A stretch of DNA of 52,343 nucleotides, from positions 1-52,343 of the forward strand of contig NZ_CP050443.1 of NCBI RefSeq assembly GCF_011769525.1, read 5' to 3'. Shown piece after piece: positions 19,161 to 27,657 of this stretch. The stretch comes from Tolypothrix sp. PCC 7910. GTDB lineage: Bacteria; Cyanobacteriota; Cyanobacteriia; Cyanobacteriales; Nostocaceae. Positions within the stretch are counted from its first letter, which is position 1, and each line of letters starts with the position of its first letter. The translations under genes and the position numbers were made by a program. The notes below the pieces were generated by a model. That model was not told the DNA's origin and did not search any database. It saw only the letters and a list, made by a program, of their open reading frames with translations.

Positions 19161-19823
19161 ATGTCAGACAAGTTTACTAACAATGTCCGCGCTCGCTTGT
19201 ACAAACAGGGCTATCAAGGATTCACCAAAGACGATTACACAACAGCTGCTATTGCTGTAGAGTGCAATGACCTAAACAATCCCACCAAAGACCAATTGAG
19301 CCAAGCCGTTGAATACCTCAAAACCAAAGCAACCAGCCAATTATCTGTAGCAGATGAACCCGTTGAAGAAACATTGCCAATACAAGCTCTAGCTGCACAG
19401 CCTGAACCTGATAAAAGTCAGCTTGCAATTGCAGAACCAGAGATTAACAGCATCACTGTAACCACTGAAGATAAGCGCTCCTTGATCACAGCCCAATCAT
19501 CAGCCTTGGGGTTTGAATTAACCGAACAAGAAACATTAAGTATTGCAGAAGATGTTGACGACACCTTCTGCGACTACAGCCAATTTCTCAGCAATGTAAC
19601 ATCTGCAATTAAAAGCTACGTGGATCATAAATTTGATGCCATCGAGCAATCATTTGAAGCTAACGCCCAAGACTTGAGACAACACGTAAATACTAGAGCA
19701 TCTAGATTGAACCAAAAAGTTAACAACTTTTCAGGAGACATTAAAGCGGATATGGGAGGTATTCGCCAAAACATTAAAAGCACCCAATTCTCAATCCTTG
19801 CCAGGCTCAACGCAGTTCAATAG
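19161..19823 (+). CDS. Unrecognised protein with acidic linker and coiled coil
   Basis: A 220-aa protein. The N-terminal small domain (about 1-55; RARLYKQGYQGFTKDDYTTAA) is followed by an acidic Pro/Glu-rich linker (about 58-95). The C-terminal half is amphipathic coiled coil (SYVDHKFDAIEQSFEANAQD onward). Coiled coil behind a small N-terminal domain suggests an oligomeric scaffold or accessory protein. Function is not recognised. It is in the same operon as its neighbours. Confidence 0.6.
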   Translation: MSDKFTNNVRARLYKQGYQGFTKDDYTTAAIAVECNDLNNPTKDQLSQAVEYLKTKATSQLSVADEPVEETLPIQALAAQPEPDKSQLAIAEPEINSITVTTEDKRSLITAQSSALGFELTEQETLSIAEDVDDTFCDYSQFLSNVTSAIKSYVDHKFDAIEQSFEANAQDLRQHVNTRASRLNQKVNNFSGDIKADMGGIRQNIKSTQFSILARLNAVQ

Positions 19824-19869
19824 CGATGAATTGACATTGCTTGAATGCTTGGTAGTTCGTTATTGCAGA

Positions 19870-20145
19870 ATGAACTATTTCTCAAGAATAGCTGTTAGTT
19901 TGGGTGCTTCTGCTGCTGTGATTTTCCCCTTACATTACTGGCTATATCTGCCAATACTAGAGCATCAACAATATCAGCAATATCGACAACGCAAATCATC
20001 CATTGAGCAATATGTAAGAACAATGTCTTACCACTGCAATCAAATATTTACCCCCCTAAAAGAGTATCGCTGTGAAAAATTCAATTCCTCTCAAGAATCA
20101 GGTAACTTCCAAATCACGCCACCTGGAACGCCAGTTAAAAACTAA
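19870..20145 (+). CDS. Small single-TM protein
   Basis: A 91-aa protein from ATG 19870. An open frame extends back to ATG 19798, but that would overlap the previous gene and lacks support. A membrane segment at about 6-28 (IAVSLGASAAVIFPLHYWLY) is followed by a Gln/Tyr-rich stretch and a Pro-containing tail. The 3' end overlaps the next gene by 74 bp in another frame. No family is recognised. Confidence 0.5.
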   Translation: MNYFSRIAVSLGASAAVIFPLHYWLYLPILEHQQYQQYRQRKSSIEQYVRTMSYHCNQIFTPLKEYRCEKFNSSQESGNFQITPPGTPVKN

Positions 20146-20725
20146 GTTCAATGCATCTACTAACTTAGTAGTCAGAGCGTTAACAGGTGATAAATCAGCC
20201 CTGAAGCTCATAGGACAAATGGGTAACGACGGCGCAAAGATTAGCGAATTCGCCCCACAGGTTAGAGAGCAAATGCTAGCTGCTATCAAAGGAACTGAGG
20301 ATTTAAATGTAGTCCTGAGCGACATTTACAAACAAGCAGGTGTCAGTGGTGAAAAGATAGAAAGAGCAGTGCAATCAGCGATTTTAGCTGACACCCATCT
20401 AGCGAATATCCTAGAAGAGATGAAGCTTGATTTCGCGTCATCCCAGGATAAAGAAGCCCTACGCCATCAACAAGCAATAGACCACATCAGACTAAAAACC
20501 TGGGTTGAGAAGCACATGATGCAGGTTGATGGTGAATATAAGATGTTGCAGACAGAATTACAGACAGATATTAGACAACAAGCAATTGACCTGCAACATG
20601 ATAGAGAACTGGGCAAGTATTACTTAGAAATGGGTGATAATGCTCGCGATGATTTTAAGCCGAAAAAGCAGTATGCAGGGCGTTCAATTGTACAAAAAAT
20701 CAAAGAAGCCTTATTAAACTTTTAA
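20072..20725 (+). CDS. Unrecognised alpha-helical protein
   Basis: A 217-aa protein starting at GTG 20072 inside the preceding gene. It is highly helical and charged, with LTGDKSALKLIGQMGNDGAK and a long coiled-coil-like stretch (about 95-185). It has no membrane segment and is not recognised. A perfect 11-bp stem (20731-20768) lies directly after its stop codon. Confidence 0.6.
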   Translation: MKNSIPLKNQVTSKSRHLERQLKTKFNASTNLVVRALTGDKSALKLIGQMGNDGAKISEFAPQVREQMLAAIKGTEDLNVVLSDIYKQAGVSGEKIERAVQSAILADTHLANILEEMKLDFASSQDKEALRHQQAIDHIRLKTWVEKHMMQVDGEYKMLQTELQTDIRQQAIDLQHDRELGKYYLEMGDNARDDFKPKKQYAGRSIVQKIKEALLNF

Positions 20726-20730
20726 TAACT

Positions 20731-20768
20731 AAACCCGTCAGCACTTGCCTCAAGTTACTGACGGGTTT
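20731..20768 (+). terminator. Terminator-like hairpin inside the block
   Basis: AAACCCGTCAG (20731-20741) pairs perfectly with CTGACGGGTTT (20758-20768) across a 16-nt loop, but only three T residues follow. It would lower transcription of the downstream membrane genes relative to the upstream genes. It also overlaps the alternative TTG start at 20745, making that start unlikely. Confidence 0.55.
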
Positions 20769-20789
20769 GAGAAATACTTCGATACAAAC

Positions 20790-21359
20790 ATGACATACGA
20801 CATTGATGAGTCACAAGAAGAATTAGTAAGCGAAATTACTCCAGATACACCCTTACCAAAAGACTTAATAGAACACCTGGAATCCCGCAAGCAGTACCGC
20901 CAAGATATTATCAAGACCACTGAAAAATTAACTAGATTTTTCGTTGGCTGGTCGCTCAATTCTACAGGCTTCTTTATCGCTAAATATCTATTAATAACTG
21001 GCGGTGGCGTTAACTTCTGGTTAGCAATTTCGCTCTCGTTTTCTATATGCAGCGTTGGTTCTCTCACAGGGTTAACAGGTTTGAGAGTTAATTACAACAG
21101 TGATGGGCTAGAGGTCGATAATATGCAAAATCTTCTAAAAACTGCTGCTGGCTTAGTCTGTGCAAGTGTCACAACTTGGCTTGCAGTCAAAGACTATCAA
21201 TATTTTGAGCATTTGACATCTGAAACAGTCAGCCAGATTAACCAAGACATCCAAACTATTGAAAAACAGAATCCACAATCAGACCCTTGGTTAAGTATTG
21301 CAGTCGCCTTGGCTTTATTCATTGGTTCCATTGCAGTGATTTTTAAAGGAAGGCAATGA
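20790..21359 (+). CDS. Multi-TM membrane protein
   Basis: A 189-aa protein from ATG 20790. The acidic N-terminus (DESQEELVSEITPDTP) is followed by hydrophobic segments around WSLNSTGFFIAKYLLI, FWLAISLSFSICSVGSLTGL, AAGLVCASVTTWLAV and, at the end, IAVALALFIGSIAVIF. It overlaps the next gene by 4 bp (ATGA), so translation is coupled. No family is recognised. An inner-membrane location is likely. Confidence 0.6.
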   Translation: MTYDIDESQEELVSEITPDTPLPKDLIEHLESRKQYRQDIIKTTEKLTRFFVGWSLNSTGFFIAKYLLITGGGVNFWLAISLSFSICSVGSLTGLTGLRVNYNSDGLEVDNMQNLLKTAAGLVCASVTTWLAVKDYQYFEHLTSETVSQINQDIQTIEKQNPQSDPWLSIAVALALFIGSIAVIFKGRQ

Positions 21360-22093
21360 AACAGGGTGTTTTGGAGTTAGCCCTGGCTGGTGTGTGTGGT
21401 GTAGCTGCAATCATCGGGCTTGCAACATCACAAACACGCCAGCCTTATGATTTGACACAGATTCAGTTCTGCCCAAAGTCAACAAATGGCGTACAAAGTC
21501 AAATAAAGCTGGATAAGCGTTTTTGTAACCAACCGCGTTTTGTCCTGACTGAAGAATGGCGACGTTACGGATTGTATGGCAGCATGATTCCTTATAAGGG
21601 TGATGCAATTCAATGGGTGCGTGATTTACCCACAGATAACCCTCATCAGTTGTTGGGTGGTGCGCTTGGTGTTATGGGGTTATGGGGTATTGTCGGTTGC
21701 TTGCTTGTGCGCTCGCAACGCCTCAAGCGCAAGGATTATGAATTGGGGGAATTAGAAAAGACTGGCGGCTATGCAATTTGGCAGCAACATAAGCATAAAC
21801 GTGAAGTGAAACAGCATTCCACCCAGCTTTATACTGAGCGTTTAAAGGATGGGCTGTCAGGACTGGATACAGAAGAACGCTTGGCGCTGGGACTGACAGA
21901 TTCCGAAAACGAACGTGCCAAAGCACGTATCCAGCTTGAGGATTTCATGAAAGCTCGTGCTGTTAATCATTCTGTGATGGATAAGACGATTGCTGAGAAT
22001 TTGAGAGGACTTGAGCGAAAGCAGAGCAGGAACGCAGCAAGATTGAGGGGAAGACTAAAGGAGCGATCGCAAACGGTGACAATCATCAATTGA
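21356..22093 (+). CDS. Membrane protein with long basic cytoplasmic tail
   Basis: A 245-aa protein with membrane segments at about 5-24 and 98-118. A soluble loop with two Cys (QFCPKS, RFCNQP) lies between them, which would be periplasmic if the N-terminus is inside. The C-terminal half (about 120-245) is basic and helical (RLKRKDYELGELEKTGGYAI, ERKQSRNAARLRGRLKERS). It precedes the ATPase pseudogene and could be its membrane partner. No family is recognised. Confidence 0.6.
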   Translation: MKQGVLELALAGVCGVAAIIGLATSQTRQPYDLTQIQFCPKSTNGVQSQIKLDKRFCNQPRFVLTEEWRRYGLYGSMIPYKGDAIQWVRDLPTDNPHQLLGGALGVMGLWGIVGCLLVRSQRLKRKDYELGELEKTGGYAIWQQHKHKREVKQHSTQLYTERLKDGLSGLDTEERLALGLTDSENERAKARIQLEDFMKARAVNHSVMDKTIAENLRGLERKQSRNAARLRGRLKERSQTVTIIN

Positions 22094-22814
22094 CTAACCA
22101 GCGCCTGATTAGTGATTTAATTGAAGCCCTCAAGAATCATGAGGATGGCTGGCTGTGGAAGGTTCATCGACAATCAAAAGCCTGTTTGGGTATTAGGAGA
22201 AGCGGGAAGCGGTAAATCAACTTTAGCCGCTTCGATTGTCATGCTCAGAGAATATCTGTTTGATATGCCTTTGTATCAGCTAATAGATGCTCACGCCTGG
22301 AGACAATTTAAGAAACGCATGGAAAGTATTTAAGTCCTCAGTTGATAGCGCAAACAGAGTCAGATATAGGACAAGCTTTTGATGATGCTCGCGAGCGCTT
22401 GGCTGGACAGAATTAATAATCAACCTGATAAACAACCGCAACAGTTATTAGTTGATGAATTTCACTAACTATTCTGAGTCAGATATCACTAAGGAGCCTG
22501 CCAAAAAGTTTGTTAAAGCGTCTCTGAGTGACCCTAGAAAAGCGGAAGAAAGGTTAGTTTGTATTGCCCATTTCTTCACTAATACTGCTGTGGGTGGCAG
22601 TGATGGAACTGCTAAAGGTAGAAGCAGAGGCACTATTCAAATTGACCGCAAAACTGCTGATGGTAAGATACCTTTGAAGGTGTCACTAATTAATGGTTTA
22701 AATAATTCTGATGGCGATGCAGAAGTAGATAAAAAGGTGACAATTCCTAGTTGGTTGACTCCTGAAAGCATTCACAAGCATTTCAACGCTCAACCGATTG
22801 ATTTTGATGATTAA
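22090..22814 (+). pseudogene. P-loop ATPase broken by four single-base indels
   Basis: Reading across frames gives one protein of about 240 residues. It runs TNQRLISDLIEALKNHEDGW, Walker A VWVLGEAGSGKSTLAASIV, IAQTESDIGQAFDDARERL, Walker B QQLLVDEFTNYSES, then AHFFTNTAVGGSDGTAKGRS and SLINGLNNSDGDAEVDKKV, ending QPIDFDD. Frame breaks lie near 22160, 22333 (a missing T in TTT restores the frame), 22408 (extra T) and 22461 (extra T in TTT). The last segment alone is a 120-codon ORF. The fold suggests an ATPase of the type used in DNA or protein translocation, but the exact family is not clear. Confidence 0.65.
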
Positions 22815-23051
22815 TTGTTAGAGAAATATTTTTTTAGCTGTTAAGAACTGGGAGTAGAGCGGGTGGCGACAGCGGAGTGTGGGGGGCGGGCTGCTGAGTT
22901 TTTGTCCATTGCACGAGTAAATTGTTGCCCGTCCCCCACACCTGATCACTATTAATATCAAAGTGCAGATTCAAACCCAGACAGAACAAGCTCCCGTAAA
23001 CTACCCACTCAAAGCTTACTTGTTCAAGCAGTCGTTTAAGTAAACCCAAAC

Positions 23052-23660
23052 TTACCAACTTCTATCAGTCCCAATCTCATGGGCATCTACTTCAATAAAG
23101 CAGTAATCCATGTCAGCATGAGAGTCCATGTCTCGAAACAGGTCATAAACTTGTTTGTCTAGATCCTCATCATTTTCATAGGGGATAGTGATAATATACT
23201 CGCAGCCATTGGGAGTGGTTTTTTGAGCATTGTAGAAAGCAAGGCAGAAACGCTCAATATGTTCTCGCACCTTCTTTTTACGCCGAATAAATTTACTATT
23301 ATTTTCTACTCGCAACCACAGCCGAATCTGTGCTGATTGCTTAACTACTTCTGAATCAAGTTTTGCCTGATTCACCAGTGGGGCTACGGTTTGATTTTGT
23401 ATAGACGCTTGTGTAGATGCAGGTGTTGAAGATTCACCATCAGTAATCAATTCCGCAATAAACTCATCCAACGCTTGAGCAATGCGGTCAGTAGATTCAG
23501 TACGTTTTGACACACGCCACTGTTGAAGAATGCGATCGCGTATTGCCTGATAATCAGTTACAGATACTTGATTATGTAACTTATCTTCTGTATTTATCTG
23601 TAACTGACTCTCTAACTCTTGCCTAACAGCTAACAATTCCGCCGTTAGGCTATCAACTTT
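23052..23660 (-). CDS. Downstream (-1 frame) half of a frameshifted coiled-coil protein
   Basis: From the slippery heptamer at 23663-23657 the -1 frame continues KVDSLTAELLAVRQELESQL and so carries on the coiled coil of the preceding ORF. It then reads DYQAIRDRILQQWRVSKRTE, a Thr/Ser/Gln linker, and a C-terminal domain with RRKKKVREHIERFCLAFYNA and DMDSHADMDYCFIEVDAHEI. Independent starts (TTG 23636) have weak support. With the upstream ORF it makes a protein of about 347 residues. No family is recognised. The domain lacks obvious catalytic motifs. Confidence 0.65.
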   Translation of the reverse strand, partial: KVDSLTAELLAVRQELESQLQINTEDKLHNQVSVTDYQAIRDRILQQWRVSKRTESTDRIAQALDEFIAELITDGESSTPASTQASIQNQTVAPLVNQAKLDSEVVKQSAQIRLWLRVENNSKFIRRKKKVREHIERFCLAFYNAQKTTPNGCEYIITIPYENDEDLDKQVYDLFRDMDSHADMDYCFIEVDAHEIGTDRSW

Positions 23661-23663
23661 CCC
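23621..23663 (-). promoter_or_regulatory. Candidate programmed -1 ribosomal frameshift signal
   Basis: On the minus strand the heptamer G GGA AAG (23663-23657) is followed by a 6-nt spacer. A hairpin of GCCTAACGGC (23650-23641) with GCTGTTAGGC (23630-23621), one G-U pair and a 10-nt loop, comes next. The zero-frame TAA stop (23647-23645) lies in the stem. GGGAAAG is the slip site used by the phage lambda G/GT genes. Confidence 0.6.
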
Positions 23664-24097
23664 AATGCTTCTGCTAACAATTCCTCCTTTCTCTGTAACT
23701 CACTCTGTAAAGAGACCACTTCTGCTGTTAATTTCTCCACATCCTCTAGCTTGGTTACAGACTTTATCTGTGTAACTTTCTTTTTAGGAGTAGGATTGCT
23801 CAGTTGGTAGGCGATTTCGTCTAACTTGGTTATAGATAAATCTTCACCTCGCCCTATATAGCGTTTTCTGAGAACACCACCAACTTTTCTGTAACCGTAC
23901 CAGTAACTAGCTTGTCCTTTGCTTCCTTTCTCTTGACGAGCAGTGTAAGGTGGTTCATTGTTATTGGGAACATAACGAAAAGATTGTGCAGTCTCTAACC
24001 ACTTCTGCCACTTGTGCCAGTGCTTATTGATTTCAATAATGTTCGTGCTGTTATGAGGTGAAAGTAATCCCTCTCCTACTACTGAAAGTTTACTCAT
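23645..24097 (-). CDS. Upstream (0 frame) half, plasmid protein with aromatic/basic domain and coiled coil
   Basis: A 150-aa protein. The central domain has EKGSKGQASYWYGYRKVGG and LRKRYIGRGEDLSITKLDEI, a beta-hairpin-rich, basic pattern found in hypothetical proteins of cyanobacterial plasmids. The C-terminal 45 residues are heptad-like (LTAEVVSLQSELQRKEELLA). The ORF ends GKLIA-stop, two codons after a slippery heptamer. The short product and a -1 fusion product may both be made. A DNA-binding role is possible but unproven. Confidence 0.7.
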   Translation of the reverse strand: MSKLSVVGEGLLSPHNSTNIIEINKHWHKWQKWLETAQSFRYVPNNNEPPYTARQEKGSKGQASYWYGYRKVGGVLRKRYIGRGEDLSITKLDEIAYQLSNPTPKKKVTQIKSVTKLEDVEKLTAEVVSLQSELQRKEELLAEALGKLIA

Positions 24098-24246
24098 CCT
24101 AGTTACCGATAATTTATCTGTAACTACTGTATCTGCAATTCCTTAAAAGTTGCCGCCACTATATTGAAAATTGACACTCAAGATGAACGTTGGCGGAGAA
24201 AATGCGGGTTGGCTATCACTTTAGCGTGGATTATATCTGCTTTTTG

Positions 24247-25326
24247 TTAATCAAAATCTGCATATTGAGGAGGGCTAGCCCCAACCCGCTCGGTGATTTT
24301 AGGATACTTGCTCTCTGGAGCCTTCTCTGCGATGTTGGTTACATTAATCTGATGCCACCAATCATCACCAAAATCGAACCAGTAACCAAAAGCATCATCA
24401 ATAGATAAGCCGAGCGTTGCAATTAGGGTACTAGACACCTCCCCCGTAGGAGCTTCTGTAAAATCGGAACTGGAAAATGCTTGTTTCAAGCCATAGCGTC
24501 TGGCCGACGGGTCTTGTGGTCCGCGACCTCCCACCTGAAATTCGTACATATGCTCATCTTTGCGCTCGAATGCCTTGAAGATTATTTTATGGAGGTCTTC
24601 CAGGGTGTTGCTGCCTTTAATCTCAATGGTTCGGGATATGACTGGATTTTTAGCAATAAATTTCTCTGTTATTGGACCGTCAATTAAAAACACATCTAAT
24701 ACATACAGGGCATCGAGAGAAGAGTTAACTGGTTTATTCTGATGAGGTGATACTTGCTTTTTACTTTGATGGGGTGATGTTTGTTCCCCATCAATATCGG
24801 ACGGTTTGCCATCAGCCGGAATATAAGGAATAAAACCCCGTGCGTATGCTTCTTCCTGTATTTCTCGCTTGACTGACCTGGCATCCAAGATAAATCCATC
24901 CACAGAAATCATCCAAGCCATCGGGTTGTTGTCTAACTGACTCGGCAGACACCAATCAGGGTCCATCTGCCGCATATCCAGAATATCTCGTACCTGTTTT
25001 GATTTCGACTGCCCGGTGCTGGGACTGACACCAAACCAATCGTAGATTTCCTTGGCACTAACATGGGGTTTTTGTGAAGAGTCGAAGAGAAAATTTACCA
25101 TCCCAATAGCATGGGTAATACCACAAGCCCAAGTTTTCTCCTTACCGCTTGCCAGGGGAGATGGTCTTTTCCGACACAAAGCTGCTGTCGCAAAGCGAAT
25201 CAACTGGGCATATTCATCGTTTAAATGTTGTTTGGCAAAATCATTCGTTATCCCTACAATTGCATCGAACTTTCCTTGCATCGTATTGGGAACGTTTTCC
25301 GATTTCTTAGTTTTAGCCATATTCAT
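24247..25326 (-). CDS. DUF6398 plus pRiA4b ORF-3-like protein
   Basis: A 359-aa protein. The N-terminal domain (about 10-125), with TWACGITHAIGMVNFLFDSS and a helix-turn-helix-like VSAKEIYDWFGVSPSTGQSK, fits DUF6398. A variable linker follows, with HQSKKQVSPHQNK. The C-terminal domain (about 205-345), with IEIKGSNTLEDLHKIIFKAF and GYWFDFGDDWWHQI, fits the plasmid pRiA4b ORF-3 family. Both families are uncharacterised and often travel on plasmids. It is transcribed away from the gene at 25502. Confidence 0.75.
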   Translation of the reverse strand: MNMAKTKKSENVPNTMQGKFDAIVGITNDFAKQHLNDEYAQLIRFATAALCRKRPSPLASGKEKTWACGITHAIGMVNFLFDSSQKPHVSAKEIYDWFGVSPSTGQSKSKQVRDILDMRQMDPDWCLPSQLDNNPMAWMISVDGFILDARSVKREIQEEAYARGFIPYIPADGKPSDIDGEQTSPHQSKKQVSPHQNKPVNSSLDALYVLDVFLIDGPITEKFIAKNPVISRTIEIKGSNTLEDLHKIIFKAFERKDEHMYEFQVGGRGPQDPSARRYGLKQAFSSSDFTEAPTGEVSSTLIATLGLSIDDAFGYWFDFGDDWWHQINVTNIAEKAPESKYPKITERVGASPPQYADFD

Positions 25327-25501
25327 TACCCCGATTTAGCTTGCCCACATCCAGGTTTTTCGGATTTTATCCTTCTATAACTATCTATAATATAGGTTTA
25401 ACTGTGGAACGAATACGGGAGTTGCACTCTCCAGTTACAAAATAATGAGTGAGATATGGAAATAGAATTTACTTCGTTCTCTTAAATTTATCAAGTAAAA
25501 T

Positions 25502-25846
25502 ATGAATCAGTCAGAAGACAATTCCCCTTGGGGGCAAAAGGGAGCTACCCTAAGCGATAAAACAGCCCAAAAAGAATTTAACTTGAAGCAAGCAGAAATT
25601 CTTGAGGCTATCAAATCAGGAAAATTGCAATATCGGCACAACACTTTATATGGAAATCCCTGCTTCAAACTCTTACGGAATGAGGTAGAAGATTTTGTCA
25701 TTGAAAAATATGGGTCGGATTATCTAAAAATTCATTTGCACAAAGCTGAATTATCGAAAATCAATACAGAAATCCGAAGTTTGAACCGGAAAATCTCTCT
25801 CTTAGAAAAAAGAAAAGAAGAACTTTTAGCAATGCTTAATTCTTGA
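25502..25846 (+). CDS. Hypothetical protein with C-terminal coiled coil
   Basis: A 114-aa protein beginning MNQSEDNSPWGQKGATLSDK. EILEAIKSGKLQYRHNTLYG and CFKLLRNEVEDFVIEKYG look like a small substrate-binding or excisionase-like winged fold. A helical tail with NRKISLLEKRKEELLAML follows. I have the impression of a widespread cyanobacterial hypothetical family, but cannot name it. Confidence 0.65.
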   Translation: MNQSEDNSPWGQKGATLSDKTAQKEFNLKQAEILEAIKSGKLQYRHNTLYGNPCFKLLRNEVEDFVIEKYGSDYLKIHLHKAELSKINTEIRSLNRKISLLEKRKEELLAMLNS

Positions 25847-25858
25847 CTATCGTCAAAG

Positions 25859-25945
25859 CTACTCGTGAGTTGTACCATCCGGCATGATAGCACCAGTGAG
25901 CTTTGTATTTTCCAAGGTAGCTCCACTTAGGTTTGCGTTTGCAAC
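25859..25945 (-). pseudogene. Pentapeptide-repeat protein, 3' remnant
   Basis: The minus strand reads ANANLSGATLENTKLTGAIM, then PDGTTHE and stop (25861-25859). This is the A(N/D)LxxA pattern and usual end of cyanobacterial pentapeptide-repeat proteins. Only about 28 codons remain. Overlapping plus-strand sequence ending in EDSEESVD and a stop at 26035 is an equally short leftover of another gene. Confidence 0.55.
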
Positions 25946-26058
25946 TTCAGCTAAACAATATGCTGTGAGTGCTAAAGATAGGGTGGAATCTGTTGATTTG
26001 GAAGATGAGGAAGATTCAGAAGAATCTGTTGATTAAATCCACTTGCTCCCTACTCTTG

Positions 26059-26466
26059 CTAATTTTCTCCCAAATTCTCAAACCTTTTAGTACCATCTTC
26101 TTCCATATATAGGACACGGTTTAACATATCGCGTCCTTTTTCTAATTCAGCATTGATTGCATTTACAGCTTCTTTGACAATGGCAATTTGCTCATTTCGA
26201 GATAAATCTCCCTGGCATATGAATACAATGCCAGCGTGGATTTCTGTAGTCCGAGCAAATTTTTCAAAATCCCGAACATTTGCTGTTACAAGAATACGCT
26301 CTTCATTAAAAGCATATTCTAAAACTTGATAATCCTTTGCACCAAGTAAAGAACGATCTCTCACAGCAATTGCATCAATAAAAAGCTCGTTACACAAGTA
26401 ACGTGCAACGGCTGGTGAAAGATCCTCATCAATTAGGAATTTAATTCTTTTTAGGTCGTCCAACAC
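26059..26466 (-). CDS. DUF5615 PIN-like toxin
   Basis: A 135-aa protein with the DUF5615 signature. KFLIDEDLSPAVARYL carries acidic residues D15 and D17 at the start, LGAKDYQVLEYAFNEERIL lies in the middle, and VTANVRDFEKFART carries the third acidic site. The family is PIN-like and presumed to be an RNase toxin. The start overlaps the preceding DUF433 gene by 26 bp, as expected for a co-regulated toxin-antitoxin pair. The C-terminal extension is longer than in minimal members. Confidence 0.85.
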   Translation of the reverse strand: MLDDLKRIKFLIDEDLSPAVARYLCNELFIDAIAVRDRSLLGAKDYQVLEYAFNEERILVTANVRDFEKFARTTEIHAGIVFICQGDLSRNEQIAIVKEAVNAINAELEKGRDMLNRVLYMEEDGTKRFENLGEN

Positions 26467-26980
26467 TTGGGTAAGCTTTCACGTAGACTTGAGCAAATTT
26501 TATATCTTCTTCAGTTAAATAAGGATAGTCTTCATGTATTACCTCTAGGGACTCTCCTCTATCAAGCATTGAACCAATATGACGAACTGTAAGCCGAGAA
26601 TTAGGAAATACTGTTTCTCCGCCCATTATGTTCGGATCTGAAACTAAATTTTCTTTCCACGCTTGAAAACGTTTGATAAATTCTAATACCTCCTTAGCAA
26701 TAGGCTCAACTTCTATTTTGACAAATCTTACTATTTCAATCGATGATAAATTTTGCTCCAAAGCTTTAACTAAGCTTTGATAAAGCAACGAACGATAATC
26801 AACAGGAATAAAGTTTATCTCTTTAATTAAACGTAGATAAACCAATGCTGCAAAATTCAGTCTGGGAGGATTATATTCAGGAAAAATTTTATGTTCTACT
26901 TCCTTATAAATCTTCTTGGCTGGTAATTCTACAAATGCTGCCGCTTCAGTAGGGGTAAAAGTTTCTATATACATACGCAT
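26441..26980 (-). CDS. DUF433 antitoxin-like protein
   Basis: A 179-aa protein. The C-terminal DUF433 domain (about 115-175) shows NIMGGETVFPNSRLTVRHIG followed by LTEEDIKFAQVYVKAYP. The N-terminal part, with TFTPTEAAAFVELPAKKIYK, is a probable HTH that would bind the promoter. DUF433 proteins partner DUF5615 or PIN toxins. This gene comes first and the toxin start lies inside it, giving translational coupling. ATG 26980 was chosen because it keeps the HTH. Confidence 0.85.
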   Translation of the reverse strand: MRMYIETFTPTEAAAFVELPAKKIYKEVEHKIFPEYNPPRLNFAALVYLRLIKEINFIPVDYRSLLYQSLVKALEQNLSSIEIVRFVKIEVEPIAKEVLEFIKRFQAWKENLVSDPNIMGGETVFPNSRLTVRHIGSMLDRGESLEVIHEDYPYLTEEDIKFAQVYVKAYPSVGRPKKN

Positions 26981-27657
26981 TACCTACAAGCTAAAAACAT
27001 TACCTTCACCTATATCAAACTTTCAATGATTTGTTACTTGGGAAACTATTTATGATAGAAATTTTCAGGAATAAATAAACAATTTTAAATTATTCCCTGT
27101 CTAGGGAAAATTTTAGCATTTATTCAAAGATATGACAACAGTTTATTACAAGGATTGAATCTGGATGGGGTCGAGGAGTTTCTTGGCGCTTTTGCCGAAC
27201 ATGATGATTTACCAGATGAATCAGAGAGTGAATAAAGCATACTCAAAATTGATATCACGAGCTTGATAGCAACAATTTACTAAACGGTGTACATAAGCAA
27301 GTGCAGACAATTTTGATATTAATAATTTGAATTCCTACCTCTCATAAACACGCGCTCTTACACCCTAAACCTGAAAGATGGGTTAGGGTGTTCGCTATTG
27401 CCAACTCTCTGTTCATTTACCGTCAGATCACGTACTCCCTTCGTTAGCCCTGACACTCTCATGTCAGAAAATCTCGTTTCATCGCCCTCCCTAACCGTCA
27501 ATCATCTGACAATTACTCCCCAATCCCCCTTCCCCCCTCGACTTGGACATAGTGCGACAATGTAACTTTTTGCACCACTTAGCGTAATAAACACCTTTAT
27601 TCAACTAAGATAGAGCAAGAGTATTCAACTTCCCAAACCTCTGCGGCACTATCACCA
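26981..27657. other. Non-coding spacer with gene remnant and hairpin
   Basis: A plus-strand stop-free tail ending RYDNSLLQGLNLDGVEEFLG, then AFAEHDDLPDESESE and a stop at about 27236, looks like the 3' end of a lost gene with no start. A hairpin CACCCTAA/TTAGGGTG lies at 27361-27390. The AT-rich promoter region of the recombinase follows. I see nothing else. Confidence 0.45.
27361..27390. terminator. Hairpin upstream of the recombinase gene
   Basis: CACCCTAA (27361-27368) pairs with TTAGGGTG (27383-27390). Two further C-G pairs form after one mismatch, around an 8-nt loop. There is no clear T-run, so terminator function is uncertain. Confidence 0.4.

Noticed and set aside
22834-23058. 74-codon minus-strand ORF after the frameshifted gene
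   Set aside because: It overlaps the end of the frameshifted gene and its composition does not look like protein.
24190-24408. 72-codon plus-strand ORF
   Set aside because: It lies mainly antisense to the end of the DUF6398/pRiA4b gene and shows no protein-like features.
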